A DNA stretch of 60,941 nt from Flavobacteriaceae bacterium (GTDB lineage: Bacteria > Bacteroidota > Bacteroidia > Flavobacteriales > Flavobacteriaceae). Position 1 is the stretch's first letter, and the number at the start of each line of letters is the position of its first letter. This document shows, piece by piece, positions 18,271 through 28,769 of the stretch. Both the position numbers and the translations under genes were made by a program. The stretch covers positions 1-60,941 of the forward strand of contig JABXIJ010000022.1 in assembly GCA_013373105.1 (NCBI GenBank), in the 5' to 3' direction. The notes under the pieces are model-generated. The model made no database searches, was not told the origin of the DNA, and worked only from the letters and a program-made list of their open reading frames with translations.

Positions 18271-19109
18271 CCTTAAGAGAATACAGAGAACACTTTACGA
18301 ATACTTTTTCTAATTTATATCCAAAAACAGAAATAGATTCCATCTTTTTTTTGTTGTTAGAAGAATATTTAAACCTTAAAAGAATTGATTTTACTCTAAA
18401 TCCAAATGAATTTATAAAAGATGCAATTTTAGCTAAGTTAAAAGCTTTAGAAAACAAGCTATTAAAAGAAGAACCAATACAATATATCATTGGAAAAACT
18501 GAGTTTTACGGATTACCATTTTTAGTAAATAAACACATTTTAATTCCAAGACCAGAAACAGAAGAGTTAGTTGAATGGATAATTCAAGAAAACATAAATC
18601 AAAACTTTAAAATACTAGATATTGGCACAGGTTCAGGTTGTATAGCAATTTCTTTAGCAAAACATCTACAAAATGCAAAGGTTACTGCAATTGATATTTC
18701 TAAAGAAGCATTAGACAAAGCAACTGAAAATGCTTCGCTTAACAATGTAAGTATTACCTTTAAATTGGTTGATGTTTTAAAAACTGAAACTTTAGATGAG
18801 AAATTTGATGTTATAGTTTCAAATCCACCCTATGTTAGAGAACTTGAAAAATCTGAAATAAAAAATAACGTGCTTAATAATGAGCCACATACAGCATTAT
18901 TTGTAAGTAATTCTAATCCACTTGTTTTTTATGATAAAATTGCTGATTTAGCAAAGAAAAGTCTAACTAAAAACGGATTGTTATTTTTTGAAATTAATCA
19001 ATACTTAGGAAAAGAAACTGTTACTCTTCTTTCAGATAAAGGTTTTAAAAATATTATTCTAAAAAGAGATTTATTTAAAAACCACAGAATGATTAGAGCA
19101 ACATTATAA
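18267..19109 (+). CDS. prmC: Release factor glutamine methyltransferase PrmC
   Basis: 280 residues from the ATG at 18267, which overlaps the preceding stop in the common ATGA arrangement; an in-frame ATG at 18249 would add six residues. It methylates the GGQ glutamine of RF1 and RF2. It has an N-terminal helical domain, then IPRPETEELVEWI, SAM motif ILDIGTGSGCIAISLA, and the N5-glutamine MTase signature SNPPYV. Confidence 0.95.
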   Translation: MTLREYREHFTNTFSNLYPKTEIDSIFFLLLEEYLNLKRIDFTLNPNEFIKDAILAKLKALENKLLKEEPIQYIIGKTEFYGLPFLVNKHILIPRPETEELVEWIIQENINQNFKILDIGTGSGCIAISLAKHLQNAKVTAIDISKEALDKATENASLNNVSITFKLVDVLKTETLDEKFDVIVSNPPYVRELEKSEIKNNVLNNEPHTALFVSNSNPLVFYDKIADLAKKSLTKNGLLFFEINQYLGKETVTLLSDKGFKNIILKRDLFKNHRMIRATL

Positions 19110-19110
19110 A

Positions 19111-19458
19111 CTATTTAAAACGTATAGAATAGTTAACACCTAATGAAGTATAAATAAAATAGTCGCCTTTTGAAAAAGGTTTTTCTTCTCTAAATGCACT
19201 TAAGTTAAAGCCCCAAATATTTTTTTTGTTTTTTGTAGAAAAGAAGTAACCAATTACTAATGCCTGAGAGTCTAACTGAAAAATTTCGTAACCTGTAAAA
19301 CCAGGAGCAAATCTATCTAAAGCTGGTGATGCTCCAAAACCAATCTCACAAGTCCAATAATTGTCTGTATCACTTCTATATTTTCTGTAAATTAATCTAC
19401 CAGATTTACTAGCTCCAGGATCTCTATAGTTAAAGAAAGTATTTTTGAATATAAAAGT
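19111..19458 (-). pseudogene. Remnant of an outer-membrane beta-barrel gene (YaiO-like)
   Basis: Minus-strand frame ending at TAG 19111-19113 stays open for about 113 codons but has no start codon and meets a stop at about 19456. The peptide alternates aromatic and polar residues as in an outer-membrane barrel and ends in aromatic-x-Phe-Lys. Segments such as GRLIYRKYRSDTDNYW, EIGFGASPALDRF and YFIYTSLGVNYSIRF resemble the C-terminal half of YaiO-family porins; the family assignment is tentative. The 190 bp upstream hold only very short open frames, so the N-terminal half is deleted. Confidence 0.72.
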
Positions 19459-19650
19459 ATCTTACAATAACTTGAAGCACTATAATTTCTAAACTTAGAA
19501 AATAGTTTTTTTAATCTCTTTCATTACATTACAAACATCTAAAACTCATTTTTGTAATTATTGAATAAGACTCTGGCTTATTAAATAATTAACTAAAATT
19601 TGCAGCAAAAAAGTATATTAATAATTTATATGCTTAATTTTACAATTTAA

Positions 19651-20091
19651 ATGGAAACAAAAAATATAATTGGCAGAATAGATAAAGCTGATTTCCCTGA
19701 ATTTTCTCTTGAAAACATCCCTATTAAAATAGACTCAGGCGCTTATACTTCATCTATTCATTGCTCATCTATAAAAGAAGTTATCATCAATAAAAAAAGA
19801 ACCTTAAAGTTTCATTTACTTGATGAAAGCTATAGAAATTTTAATGTAAAAGAACACCTAACAGATACATTTAGCTCTAAAATAGTAAAAAGCTCTAATG
19901 GTATTTCTGAAAAACGTTATATGATTTTAACAAATATTACATTATTTAATAAAACATATCCTATTTATTTAACTTTGAGTGAACGTACAGAGATGAAATT
20001 CCCTATCCTTTTGGGTAGAAAATTTTTAAATAAAAAGTTTGTGATAGATACTACAAAATCTAACCTATCCTATAAATTAAAAACACAATAA
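19651..20091 (+). CDS. RimK-associated retropepsin-like protease (RimB/DUF785)
   Basis: 146 residues of the 'ATP-dependent zinc protease' family (PF05618), which has a retropepsin-like fold. The Asp-protease-like motif is Asp28 in KIDSGAYTSSIHC, and the conserved C-terminal segment is FPILLGRKFLNKKFVIDT. In Pseudomonas the homologue RimB acts with RimK and removes glutamates added to ribosomal protein S6. It is 6 bp before rimK. The start is ATG at 19651. Confidence 0.87.
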   Translation: METKNIIGRIDKADFPEFSLENIPIKIDSGAYTSSIHCSSIKEVIINKKRTLKFHLLDESYRNFNVKEHLTDTFSSKIVKSSNGISEKRYMILTNITLFNKTYPIYLTLSERTEMKFPILLGRKFLNKKFVIDTTKSNLSYKLKTQ

Positions 20092-20097
20092 CATTTT

Positions 20098-20973
20098 ATG
20101 AAAATTGTAATCTTATCTAGAAATCCTAAATTATACTCTACCCAAAGGTTAGTTGAAGTTGCTACAAAAAGAAAACACGAAGTTTTGGTAGTAGATCACT
20201 TAAAATGTAATATCGAAATCGAAAAAAGATCTCCTAAAATTTATTATAAAGGCGAGTATTTAACTAATATAGATGCAATAATTCCAAGAATTGGTGCTTC
20301 AGTTACATTTTATGGTACAGCAGTTATTCGTCAGTTTGAAATGATGAAGGTATTTACATCTGTATCTTCTACAGCACTTACAAGATCAAGAGATAAGTTA
20401 AGTAGTTTACAAATTTTAGCTAGAGCTGGGGTTGGATTACCTAAAACTGTATTTACAAATTATACTAAAGACGTAGAACATGTTGTAAACTCAGTTGGTG
20501 GAGCACCATTAGTACTAAAATTATTAGAAGGAACACAAGGATTAGGTGTTGTTTTAGCTGAAACAAAAAATGCAGCAACTTCAGTTTTAGAAGCTTTTAA
20601 TGGTTTAGGAGCTAGAGTTATTGCACAACAGTTTATTAAAGAAGCAGGTGGAGCTGATATTAGAGCTTTTGTTGTTGACGGTAAAGTTGTAGGTGCAATG
20701 AAAAGACAGGGTAAAGAAGGTGAATTTAGATCTAATTTGCACAGAGGTGGCAATGCCACTGTAATTGAACTTTCTGACGAAGAAGAAAAAACAGCTATTA
20801 AAGCTGCTAAAGCTTTAGGATTAGCAGTAGCTGGTGTAGATATGCTACAATCATCAAAAGGTCCTTTAGTTTTAGAAGTTAATTCATCACCAGGCCTAGA
20901 AGGAATAGAAAAAGCTACAGGTAAAAATATTGCCAAAGAAATTATTCGTTTTTTAGAAATACATGTTGAATAA
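20098..20973 (+). CDS. rimK: RimK ATP-grasp glutamate ligase
   Basis: 291 residues, full-length RimK. The N-terminal domain (1-95) starts [18 protein letters not shown], followed by an ATP-grasp fold: [19 protein letters not shown] (lysine and glycine-rich loop), [28 protein letters not shown] and the metal-ligand motif [15 protein letters not shown]. RimK adds glutamates to the C-terminus of S6 and, in some species, makes poly-glutamate. It overlaps the next gene by 11 bp. The usual chromosomal partner, S6 itself, is not in the window. Confidence 0.94.
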   Translation: MKIVILSRNPKLYSTQRLVEVATKRKHEVLVVDHLKCNIEIEKRSPKIYYKGEYLTNIDAIIPRIGASVTFYGTAVIRQFEMMKVFTSVSSTALTRSRDKLSSLQILARAGVGLPKTVFTNYTKDVEHVVNSVGGAPLVLKLLEGTQGLGVVLAETKNAATSVLEAFNGLGARVIAQQFIKEAGGADIRAFVVDGKVVGAMKRQGKEGEFRSNLHRGGNATVIELSDEEEKTAIKAAKALGLAVAGVDMLQSSKGPLVLEVNSSPGLEGIEKATGKNIAKEIIRFLEIHVE

Positions 20974-21910
20974 ACCCTTTAAACTTCTTGGTAAAGAAAT
21001 TCCTGCTGGTAGTAAAACAGTTTTAGACCTAGAGATTGCAAAACTTCATACAAGAACTACAGTTAAAGTTCCTGTAATAATTGAACGCTCTATTGTTGAT
21101 GGACCTGTAATATTACTAATGGCAGGTTTACATGGAGATGAAGTTAATGGTGTTGGAATTATTCGTGAAATTATACAACAAAAATTAAATAAACCAAAGG
21201 CAGGTACTATTATATGCTTGCCTGTTTTTAATATTTTTGGTTATCTTTTTCATAGTAGAGAATTCCCAGATGGAAGAGATTTAAACAGAGTTTTTCCTGG
21301 AAATGCAAATGGTTCTTTAGCTAGCCAATTTGCACATCAATTTACAACAGAAATCGCTCCTTATGTAGATTATGTTATCGATTATCACACAGGAGGTGGA
21401 GAACGAGATAATGTATCACAAATTAGAATTCATCCAAATGAAGTTGACACCTTAAAATTGGCAGAAATATTCAATCCTCCATTTATTATTAAATCAAATT
21501 ATATTTCAAAATCTGTAAGATTTACTTTAAATAAAATGGGTAAAACTATATTATTGTTTGAAGGAGGAAAAGCCAATGAATTAAATAAAGAAATTATTGC
21601 AGAAGGTGTTAAAGGAACAAAAAACATTTTAGTTCATTTAGGTTTTATTGATGGTGAAATACAACTTAAAAGAGAAACTATTTTTATTGAAAATTCAAAA
21701 TGGCAAAGAGCATCACACTCTGGTATGTTTCAAGCAGTTGTAAAAAATGGTAGTTTTATAAAGAAAAAAGAAATAATAGGTTATATACAAGATCCTTTTG
21801 GTGAGTTTAAAAAGAAAGTTACAGCAACTCACGATGCCTATATATTTTGCATAAACAGAACACCAATAGTTAATAAAGGTGATGCAATTTTTCATCTAGG
21901 AACCCAATAA
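20963..21910 (+). CDS. Succinylglutamate desuccinylase/aspartoacylase family protein
   Basis: 315 residues. Zinc carboxypeptidase-like fold: [13 protein letters not shown] (zinc ligands His and Glu, about residue 52), RDLNRVFPG and [11 protein letters not shown] (third zinc ligand). A C-terminal beta-rich domain (about 230-315) resembles the lipoyl-like barrel of this family. It overlaps rimK by 11 bp. The trio protease-RimK-aspartoacylase is a conserved neighbourhood, so its substrate may be a RimK-modified glutamate peptide rather than succinylglutamate. Confidence 0.9.
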   Translation: MLNKPFKLLGKEIPAGSKTVLDLEIAKLHTRTTVKVPVIIERSIVDGPVILLMAGLHGDEVNGVGIIREIIQQKLNKPKAGTIICLPVFNIFGYLFHSREFPDGRDLNRVFPGNANGSLASQFAHQFTTEIAPYVDYVIDYHTGGGERDNVSQIRIHPNEVDTLKLAEIFNPPFIIKSNYISKSVRFTLNKMGKTILLFEGGKANELNKEIIAEGVKGTKNILVHLGFIDGEIQLKRETIFIENSKWQRASHSGMFQAVVKNGSFIKKKEIIGYIQDPFGEFKKKVTATHDAYIFCINRTPIVNKGDAIFHLGTQ

Positions 21911-21918
21911 ATTAAATT

Positions 21919-22596
21919 ATGAGAATTGATATTATTACTGCTGTTCCAAATTTATTAGAAAGCCCTCTAAACCACTCTATTTTAAAAAGAGCACAAGACA
22001 ATGGCTTTATAGAAGTAGTAATTCATAATTTAAGAGAGTATGGTTTAGGTAACTATAAACAAATAGATGACACACAGTTTGGTGGTGGTGCAGGAATGGT
22101 ACTTATGATAGAACCTATTGCAAATTGTTTAGATAAACTTATTTCTGAAAGAAAGTATGATGAAATAATTTACATGACACCAGATGCTAAAACTTTAAAT
22201 CAAAGTACAGCAAACAGCCTTTCATTAAAAGAAAACCTTATTATACTCACTGGCCATTACAAAGGCATAGATCAAAGAATTAGAGACAAGTACATTACAA
22301 AAGAAATCTCAATTGGCGATTATGTGTTAACTGGAGGTGAACTTGCAGCTGCAGTTTTAATTGATGCCGTGGTTCGTTTAATTCCTGGTGTTATTGGAGA
22401 TGAACAATCTGCACTTACAGATTCTTTTCAAGATAATTTATTGTCTCCACCAGTATACACAAGGCCTGCAGATTATAAAGGTATGCTAGTCCCTGAGATT
22501 TTACTTTCTGGAAATTTTCCTAAAATTGAAGAATGGAGAACTGAAAAAGCCTACGAAAGAACAAAGAAAATAAGGCCAGACTTACTTGAGGACTAA
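21919..22596 (+). CDS. trmD: tRNA (guanine-N1)-methyltransferase TrmD
   Basis: 225 residues. Methylates G37 of tRNAs to prevent frameshifting. SPOUT knot motifs are intact: [17 protein letters not shown] (about 109-125) and [21 protein letters not shown] (136-156). Eight bases after the aspartoacylase gene and 131 bp before rplS, which has its own promoter. The trmD-rplS order is the ancestral one, but rpsP and rimM are missing upstream. Confidence 0.97.
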   Translation: MRIDIITAVPNLLESPLNHSILKRAQDNGFIEVVIHNLREYGLGNYKQIDDTQFGGGAGMVLMIEPIANCLDKLISERKYDEIIYMTPDAKTLNQSTANSLSLKENLIILTGHYKGIDQRIRDKYITKEISIGDYVLTGGELAAAVLIDAVVRLIPGVIGDEQSALTDSFQDNLLSPPVYTRPADYKGMLVPEILLSGNFPKIEEWRTEKAYERTKKIRPDLLED

Positions 22597-22652
22597 TAAA
22601 TTAAAAGAAAATAAAATATTTAATTTTAGTTTCATCAACAAAAAATAATTAC

Positions 22653-22660
22653 TAAATTTG
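22653..22660 (+). promoter_or_regulatory. rplS -7 element
   Basis: TAAATTTG matches TAnnTTTG. It implies a 5' leader of about 60 nt before rplS, long enough for an autoregulatory leader, but no convincing fold was recognised. Confidence 0.5.
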
Positions 22661-22727
22661 CACTCGCTAAAATAACCTCTGACGAAAGACGTGAAAGTTG
22701 TTTTGGATTAATTATAATTTTTAAGAT

Positions 22728-23078
22728 ATGGAATCTTTAGTAAAATTTGTTCAAGACGAATTTGTTACAAAAAACGAATTACCAGAATTTGAAGCTGGTG
22801 ACACAATTACAGTGTATTACGAAATTAAAGAAGGTAATAAAACACGTACTCAGTTTTTTAGAGGAGTAGTAATCCAAAAAAGAGGAAGTGGTTCTTCTGA
22901 AACATTTACAATCAGAAAAATGTCTGGTACTGTTGGTGTAGAAAGAATTTTCCCATTAAACTTACCTTCTATTCAAAAAATTGAAGTAAACAAAAAAGGT
23001 AAAGTACGTAGAGCACGTATATTCTACTTTAGAGGTCTTACTGGTAAAAAAGCAAGAATTAAAGAAAGAATGAACTAA
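22728..23078 (+). CDS. rplS: 50S ribosomal protein L19
   Basis: 116 residues, complete. Typical L19 sequence: FEAGDTITVYYEIKEGNKTR, FRGVVIQKRGSGSSETFTIR, GVERIFPLNLPSIQKIEV and KVRRARIFYFRGLTGKKAR. It sits at the 30S-50S interface of the ribosome. It is transcribed from its own promoter and followed by a strong terminator. Confidence 0.98.
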   Translation: MESLVKFVQDEFVTKNELPEFEAGDTITVYYEIKEGNKTRTQFFRGVVIQKRGSGSSETFTIRKMSGTVGVERIFPLNLPSIQKIEVNKKGKVRRARIFYFRGLTGKKARIKERMN

Positions 23079-23100
23079 GAATTCTTACCAAATTATAAAT

Positions 23101-23134
23101 AAAAGGCATTGTGATTATCACAATGCCTTTTTTG
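23101..23134 (+). terminator. rplS terminator
   Basis: A 14-bp perfect stem (AAAAGGCATTGTGA/TCACAATGCCTTTT) with loop TTA, followed by a T run. It is 23 bp after the rplS stop. Confidence 0.9.
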
Positions 23135-23379
23135 TTAACAAATGTTTATAACTACAGTTTATAAATTGTTGATTTAAAATTGATTAAAAAATTTGGAGTA
23201 TTCAATTTTACAATTACATTTACATCAGAGTTTACGATTAAAGCTTAATAATATCTAAAAAGTAAATTAAGTTTTTAACTTAAACAATTTAAAGTAACGT
23301 TCTTTAACATATTATTATTTAACAACTTAGGTTTAAAAAATTTAATTTTAATTAATATTTAGAAAATCAGTGTAAATTG
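23135..23379. other. AT-rich intergenic region before the candidate RNA
   Basis: About 245 bp with no open frame of note and no recognised gene. It presumably carries the promoter of the downstream RNA. The best match near 23372, TAAATTGA, is only a poor fit to TAnnTTTG. Confidence 0.4.
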
Positions 23380-23673
23380 AAAGAAGAGTATTAGTAAAAA
23401 CTAAAAGATTAAGCCGCATTTTTGAGTGTAAAGCTCAATTAAACTTTGTTATTATAGTAATGAGAAGTGACTCAATAGAATAAGTTTTGCAAGATGTAAA
23501 ATTTAGAAGGGGAAACTTCAACCATGAAATAGCAAACATAATTTCTTTATAGTCAATAAAGAAATATGGGGTAAATACCCTATTTGAATTGCAGAAATGC
23601 AAAACAGTATAAAGAGCTATTTCAAAGAAGCCATATCATTCAAGTAATTTGTTTGGTATGGCTTTTATTTTTT
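23380..23673 (+). ncRNA. Candidate structured non-coding RNA
   Basis: A 290-nt stretch without an ORF contains consecutive perfect or near-perfect hairpins. In order they are 23391-23404, 23422-23438, 23449-23463, 23485-23501 and 23506-23519. A 9-bp long-range helix (TGAAATAGC 23525-23533 with GCTATTTCA 23616-23624) follows, enclosing three hairpins at 23541-23565 (10 bp), 23566-23583 (7 bp) and 23589-23602 (TTGCA-GAAA-TGCAA, a GNRA tetraloop). It ends in a 10-bp terminator stem (23628-23637/23655-23664) with a T-rich tail. It is not recognisable as tmRNA, RNase P RNA, SRP RNA or a riboswitch; icd downstream has its own promoter. The 5' end and the family are unknown. Confidence 0.6.
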
Positions 23674-23773
23674 ATTCAATATTTCTTTAAAAAAAATCAT
23701 AAATTTTATTAAATCATCAATAAATCAGCCTAAATTATATATAAATAATATGGGTAATATCAGGTGTAATTTA

Positions 23774-23781
23774 TAAATTTG
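23774..23781 (+). promoter_or_regulatory. icd -7 element
   Basis: TAAATTTG matches TAnnTTTG and predicts a leader of about 62-65 nt for icd. It lies 100 bp after the RNA terminator, so the two units are independent. Confidence 0.5.
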
Positions 23782-23840
23782 CAATCGCTTATTTTACAAG
23801 CAATAAACTCAACATAAAACATCAAGATAAACTCAAATAA

Positions 23841-26057
<2,217 letters not shown>

Positions 26058-26080
26058 AAAAATTATGATTTATTTACAAT

Positions 26081-26112
26081 AAAGAGTGTCTGTTAGACAC
26101 TCTTTTTTTTTT
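26081..26112 (+). terminator. icd terminator
   Basis: An 11-bp perfect stem AAAGAGTGTCT/AGACACTCTTT with loop GTT and a long T run. The end of the T run overlaps the next gene's -7 element. Confidence 0.9.
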
Positions 26113-26119
26113 AGTTTTG
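26112..26119 (+). promoter_or_regulatory. -7 element of the exporter operon
   Basis: TAGTTTTG matches TAnnTTTG and is 25 nt before the adaptor ATG. Its -33 region lies inside the icd terminator hairpin. Confidence 0.45.
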
Positions 26120-26144
26120 ATCTAAATACTAATCAACCAAATAT

Positions 26145-27392
26145 ATGAATAAGAAAAAAATAGCTATTACCTCAGTAATTGTATTAGCTGTATTAGCCAT
26201 AGCTTACTATGTATTTTCACCAGCTGCAGAATCTGAAGTTTATTTAACAACAGAAGTAACTAAAGGTGATTTTATAAGTGAAGTTATTACTTCTGGAGAA
26301 GCACAATCAACTAGTTCTAAAGAAATTAAAGGCCCATCTAATCTAAGAAAATTTCGTTTAAGAGATATTAAAATTCAAGATTTAGTACCTGAAGGAACTA
26401 TTGTTAAAAAAGGAGATTATGTTGGTAGATTAGACCCAACTGATGTTAATGAACAAATTATTGACGCACGCCTAAATTTAGAAACTGCACAATCTAAATA
26501 CACACAACAACAGTTAGACACTACCTTAACTTTAAAGCAAGAAAGAACTGCTATAAAAGATTTAGAATATCAAGTAGAAGAAACAAAATTAGAATTAAAG
26601 CAATCAACATTTGAGCCACCTGCTACAACAAAAAAATTAGAAATAAATCTTGAAAAATTACAGCGAGATTTAAAAGAAAAAAGAGAAAACTACAAAATTA
26701 AAATAAGACAAGCCAGTGCAAAAATGGTTGAGGTTGGTAATGAAGTTTCAAAAATTAGAAAAGATTTAGAAAGTTTAGAAGAGCTTTTAGAGTCTTTTAC
26801 AATTTACTCTGATGGTGATGGAATGATTACTTATTTAAGAGAATGGAATGGTAATAAGAAAAAAGTAGGATCGAATATTAGTGCATGGAATCCTGGTATA
26901 GCTAGTCTCCCTGATTTATCTAAAATGGAATCTAAGACTTATGCTAATGAAGTAGATATTAGAAAAATTAAAAAAGGATTACCTGTTATTGTTGGGTTTG
27001 ATGCTTTTCCAGATGTTAAAATTCAAGGTACAGTTACTGATGTTGCGAATGTTGGTGAGAAAAAAAAGGGATCAGATATTAATGTTTTTCAAGTAATGAT
27101 ATCACTTAATGGTGCCAATGATAACATAAGGCCAGGTATGACAACATCAAATAGAATCTTAACCTTTAAAAAAGAAGATGTACTTAGCATACCTTTAGAA
27201 GGACTTTTCTCTAGTGATTCTATATCTTATGTATATAAAAAATCAGGTTTCTCTGTTAAAAAAGTTCAAGTTGAGATTGGAGAATCTAACAACAATGAAG
27301 TCATTATAACTAGAGGTTTAAAAGATGGTGATGTAATTTACCTAAACAAGCCTGAAGGTTATGATGATGTTCAAATAGCCATTTTAAACTAA
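26145..27392 (+). CDS. Periplasmic adaptor subunit (HlyD/MacA-like)
   Basis: 415 residues. N-terminal membrane anchor (residues 5-24), barrel-sandwich halves around a long charged coiled coil (about 100-215, EERTAIKDLEYQVEETKLELK), then beta-barrel and membrane-proximal domains (DLSKMESKTYANEVDIRKI, VIVGFDAFPD, IRPGMTTSNRIL). Membrane-fusion proteins bridge an inner-membrane transporter and a TolC channel. First gene of a three-gene operon, 4 bp before the permease. Confidence 0.93.
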   Translation: MNKKKIAITSVIVLAVLAIAYYVFSPAAESEVYLTTEVTKGDFISEVITSGEAQSTSSKEIKGPSNLRKFRLRDIKIQDLVPEGTIVKKGDYVGRLDPTDVNEQIIDARLNLETAQSKYTQQQLDTTLTLKQERTAIKDLEYQVEETKLELKQSTFEPPATTKKLEINLEKLQRDLKEKRENYKIKIRQASAKMVEVGNEVSKIRKDLESLEELLESFTIYSDGDGMITYLREWNGNKKKVGSNISAWNPGIASLPDLSKMESKTYANEVDIRKIKKGLPVIVGFDAFPDVKIQGTVTDVANVGEKKKGSDINVFQVMISLNGANDNIRPGMTTSNRILTFKKEDVLSIPLEGLFSSDSISYVYKKSGFSVKKVQVEIGESNNNEVIITRGLKDGDVIYLNKPEGYDDVQIAILN

Positions 27393-27396
27393 TCGT

Positions 27397-28767
27397 ATGT
27401 TTGACGAAGTTTATATTGAAAAGCTAAAATCTAATTTTAGTGAGGCTATTCGTGTTATATTAAGTAACAAAGTAAGAACTCTTTTAACTTCTTTAGGAAT
27501 TATTTTTGGAGTTGCTGCTGTAATTACCATGCTTGCAATTGGTAATGGTGCAGAAAAAGAAATTTTGTCTCAATTAGAATTGGTTGGTGTTAATAATATT
27601 GTAATTACTCCAATTCCAGATGAAGCTAATGAAAGTGGTGCTGAAGAAGAAGATGAAGGTTCTACTGAACCTAAACGTTTTTCTAAAGGTTTAGATATTT
27701 TAGATGTTAACAGCATTTTAGATAATATTCCTTCTGTTAAAGCAATTAGTCCTGAAATTATTTTAGATACTTATGTTACTAAAAATGGTAGACAAAACCC
27801 AATTAAATTAATTGGAGTTTATTCAGATTATTTTGAGGCTTCAAATATCACCATTGATTCTGGTAAAAACTTTACAGATACTCAATCAGAAAATGCATTA
27901 CCTGTTTGTATAGTAGGTAAAAAAATTGAGAAAAAATTATTTACAGGAGAAAGTGCTATTGGTAAAAATATAAAAGTTAAAGATGTTTGGCTTGAAGTAG
28001 TTGGAGTTATAGAAGAGAAATTTGTATCTAAAACAGCGCAAGAAAATCTTGGTATTAGAGATTTAAATCAAGATATATACATACCTGCTAAAACATTTTT
28101 AGTTCGTTACAAAGACAGAAAAAATGATGTAAAGGACAAAGAAGATAATAATAATGGTTTTTTTATTTCAAATAGAAATCAACAAGGACCAAAAGAAAGA
28201 AAGCCAAGAGGTAATTATCATCAAATTGATAAACTTATAGTTCAAGTTAATAACTCAAGCGAACTAAATGCTACTGCAGACCTTTTAAGTAGAATGTTAA
28301 AACGTAGACATAATGATGTAATTGATTTTGAAATATCTATTCCTATACAATTATTAAAACAACAACAGAAAACCAAGCAAATTTTCAATATTGTACTTAG
28401 TATAATTGCAGGAATCTCCTTACTTATTGGAGGAATTGGAATTATGAATATAATGCTTGCTTCTGTACTAGAACGTACAAAAGAAATTGGAATTATTAGA
28501 GCTATTGGTGCAACACAAGAAGATGTAATTCTACAGTTTTTAACTGAGTCTGTATTAGTTAGTATTGGTGGTGGTTTAATAGGTATTTTATTGGGTATAT
28601 TTTCATCCTATATTTTAGAAATTACTACTGGTATAGAAACCATTTTATCCTTAAGCTCAATTTTATTATCATTTTTTGTTGCAACCATAATAGGATTAGT
28701 TTTCGGTATTGCACCTGCAAGATCTGCAGCTAAGAAAAGTCCAATAGAAGCCATAAGACACGAATAA
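27397..28767 (+). CDS. MacB-type ABC transporter permease, without ATPase
   Basis: 456 residues. N-terminal helix (about 22-45, VRTLLTSLGIIFGVAAVITML), a large periplasmic MacB core (about 50-320) with an acidic insertion near residue 80 (SGAEEEDEGSTEPK), and three C-terminal helices of the FtsX domain (ISLLIGGIGIMNIMLASVLER, LTESVLVSIGGGLIG, VATIIGLVFGIAPARSA). Real MacB carries an N-terminal ATPase domain, absent here, and no separate ATPase gene is in the operon. It probably recruits an ATPase encoded elsewhere. Likely an exporter or mechanotransducer of unknown substrate. Confidence 0.92.
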   Translation: MFDEVYIEKLKSNFSEAIRVILSNKVRTLLTSLGIIFGVAAVITMLAIGNGAEKEILSQLELVGVNNIVITPIPDEANESGAEEEDEGSTEPKRFSKGLDILDVNSILDNIPSVKAISPEIILDTYVTKNGRQNPIKLIGVYSDYFEASNITIDSGKNFTDTQSENALPVCIVGKKIEKKLFTGESAIGKNIKVKDVWLEVVGVIEEKFVSKTAQENLGIRDLNQDIYIPAKTFLVRYKDRKNDVKDKEDNNNGFFISNRNQQGPKERKPRGNYHQIDKLIVQVNNSSELNATADLLSRMLKRRHNDVIDFEISIPIQLLKQQQKTKQIFNIVLSIIAGISLLIGGIGIMNIMLASVLERTKEIGIIRAIGATQEDVILQFLTESVLVSIGGGLIGILLGIFSSYILEITTGIETILSLSSILLSFFVATIIGLVFGIAPARSAAKKSPIEAIRHE

Positions 28768-28769
28768 TT

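Noticed and set aside
20460..20936. Minus-strand frame of 158 codons opposite rimK
   Set aside because: It lies wholly inside rimK; the Ser/Pro/Thr-rich translation is typical of an antisense shadow.
23380..23673. tmRNA, RNase P RNA, SRP RNA or a riboswitch of icd
   Set aside because: No tRNA-like ends or tag frame, no RNase P core such as GAAAGTCCGG, no SRP GGAAG loop, and the icd promoter lies downstream of its terminator.
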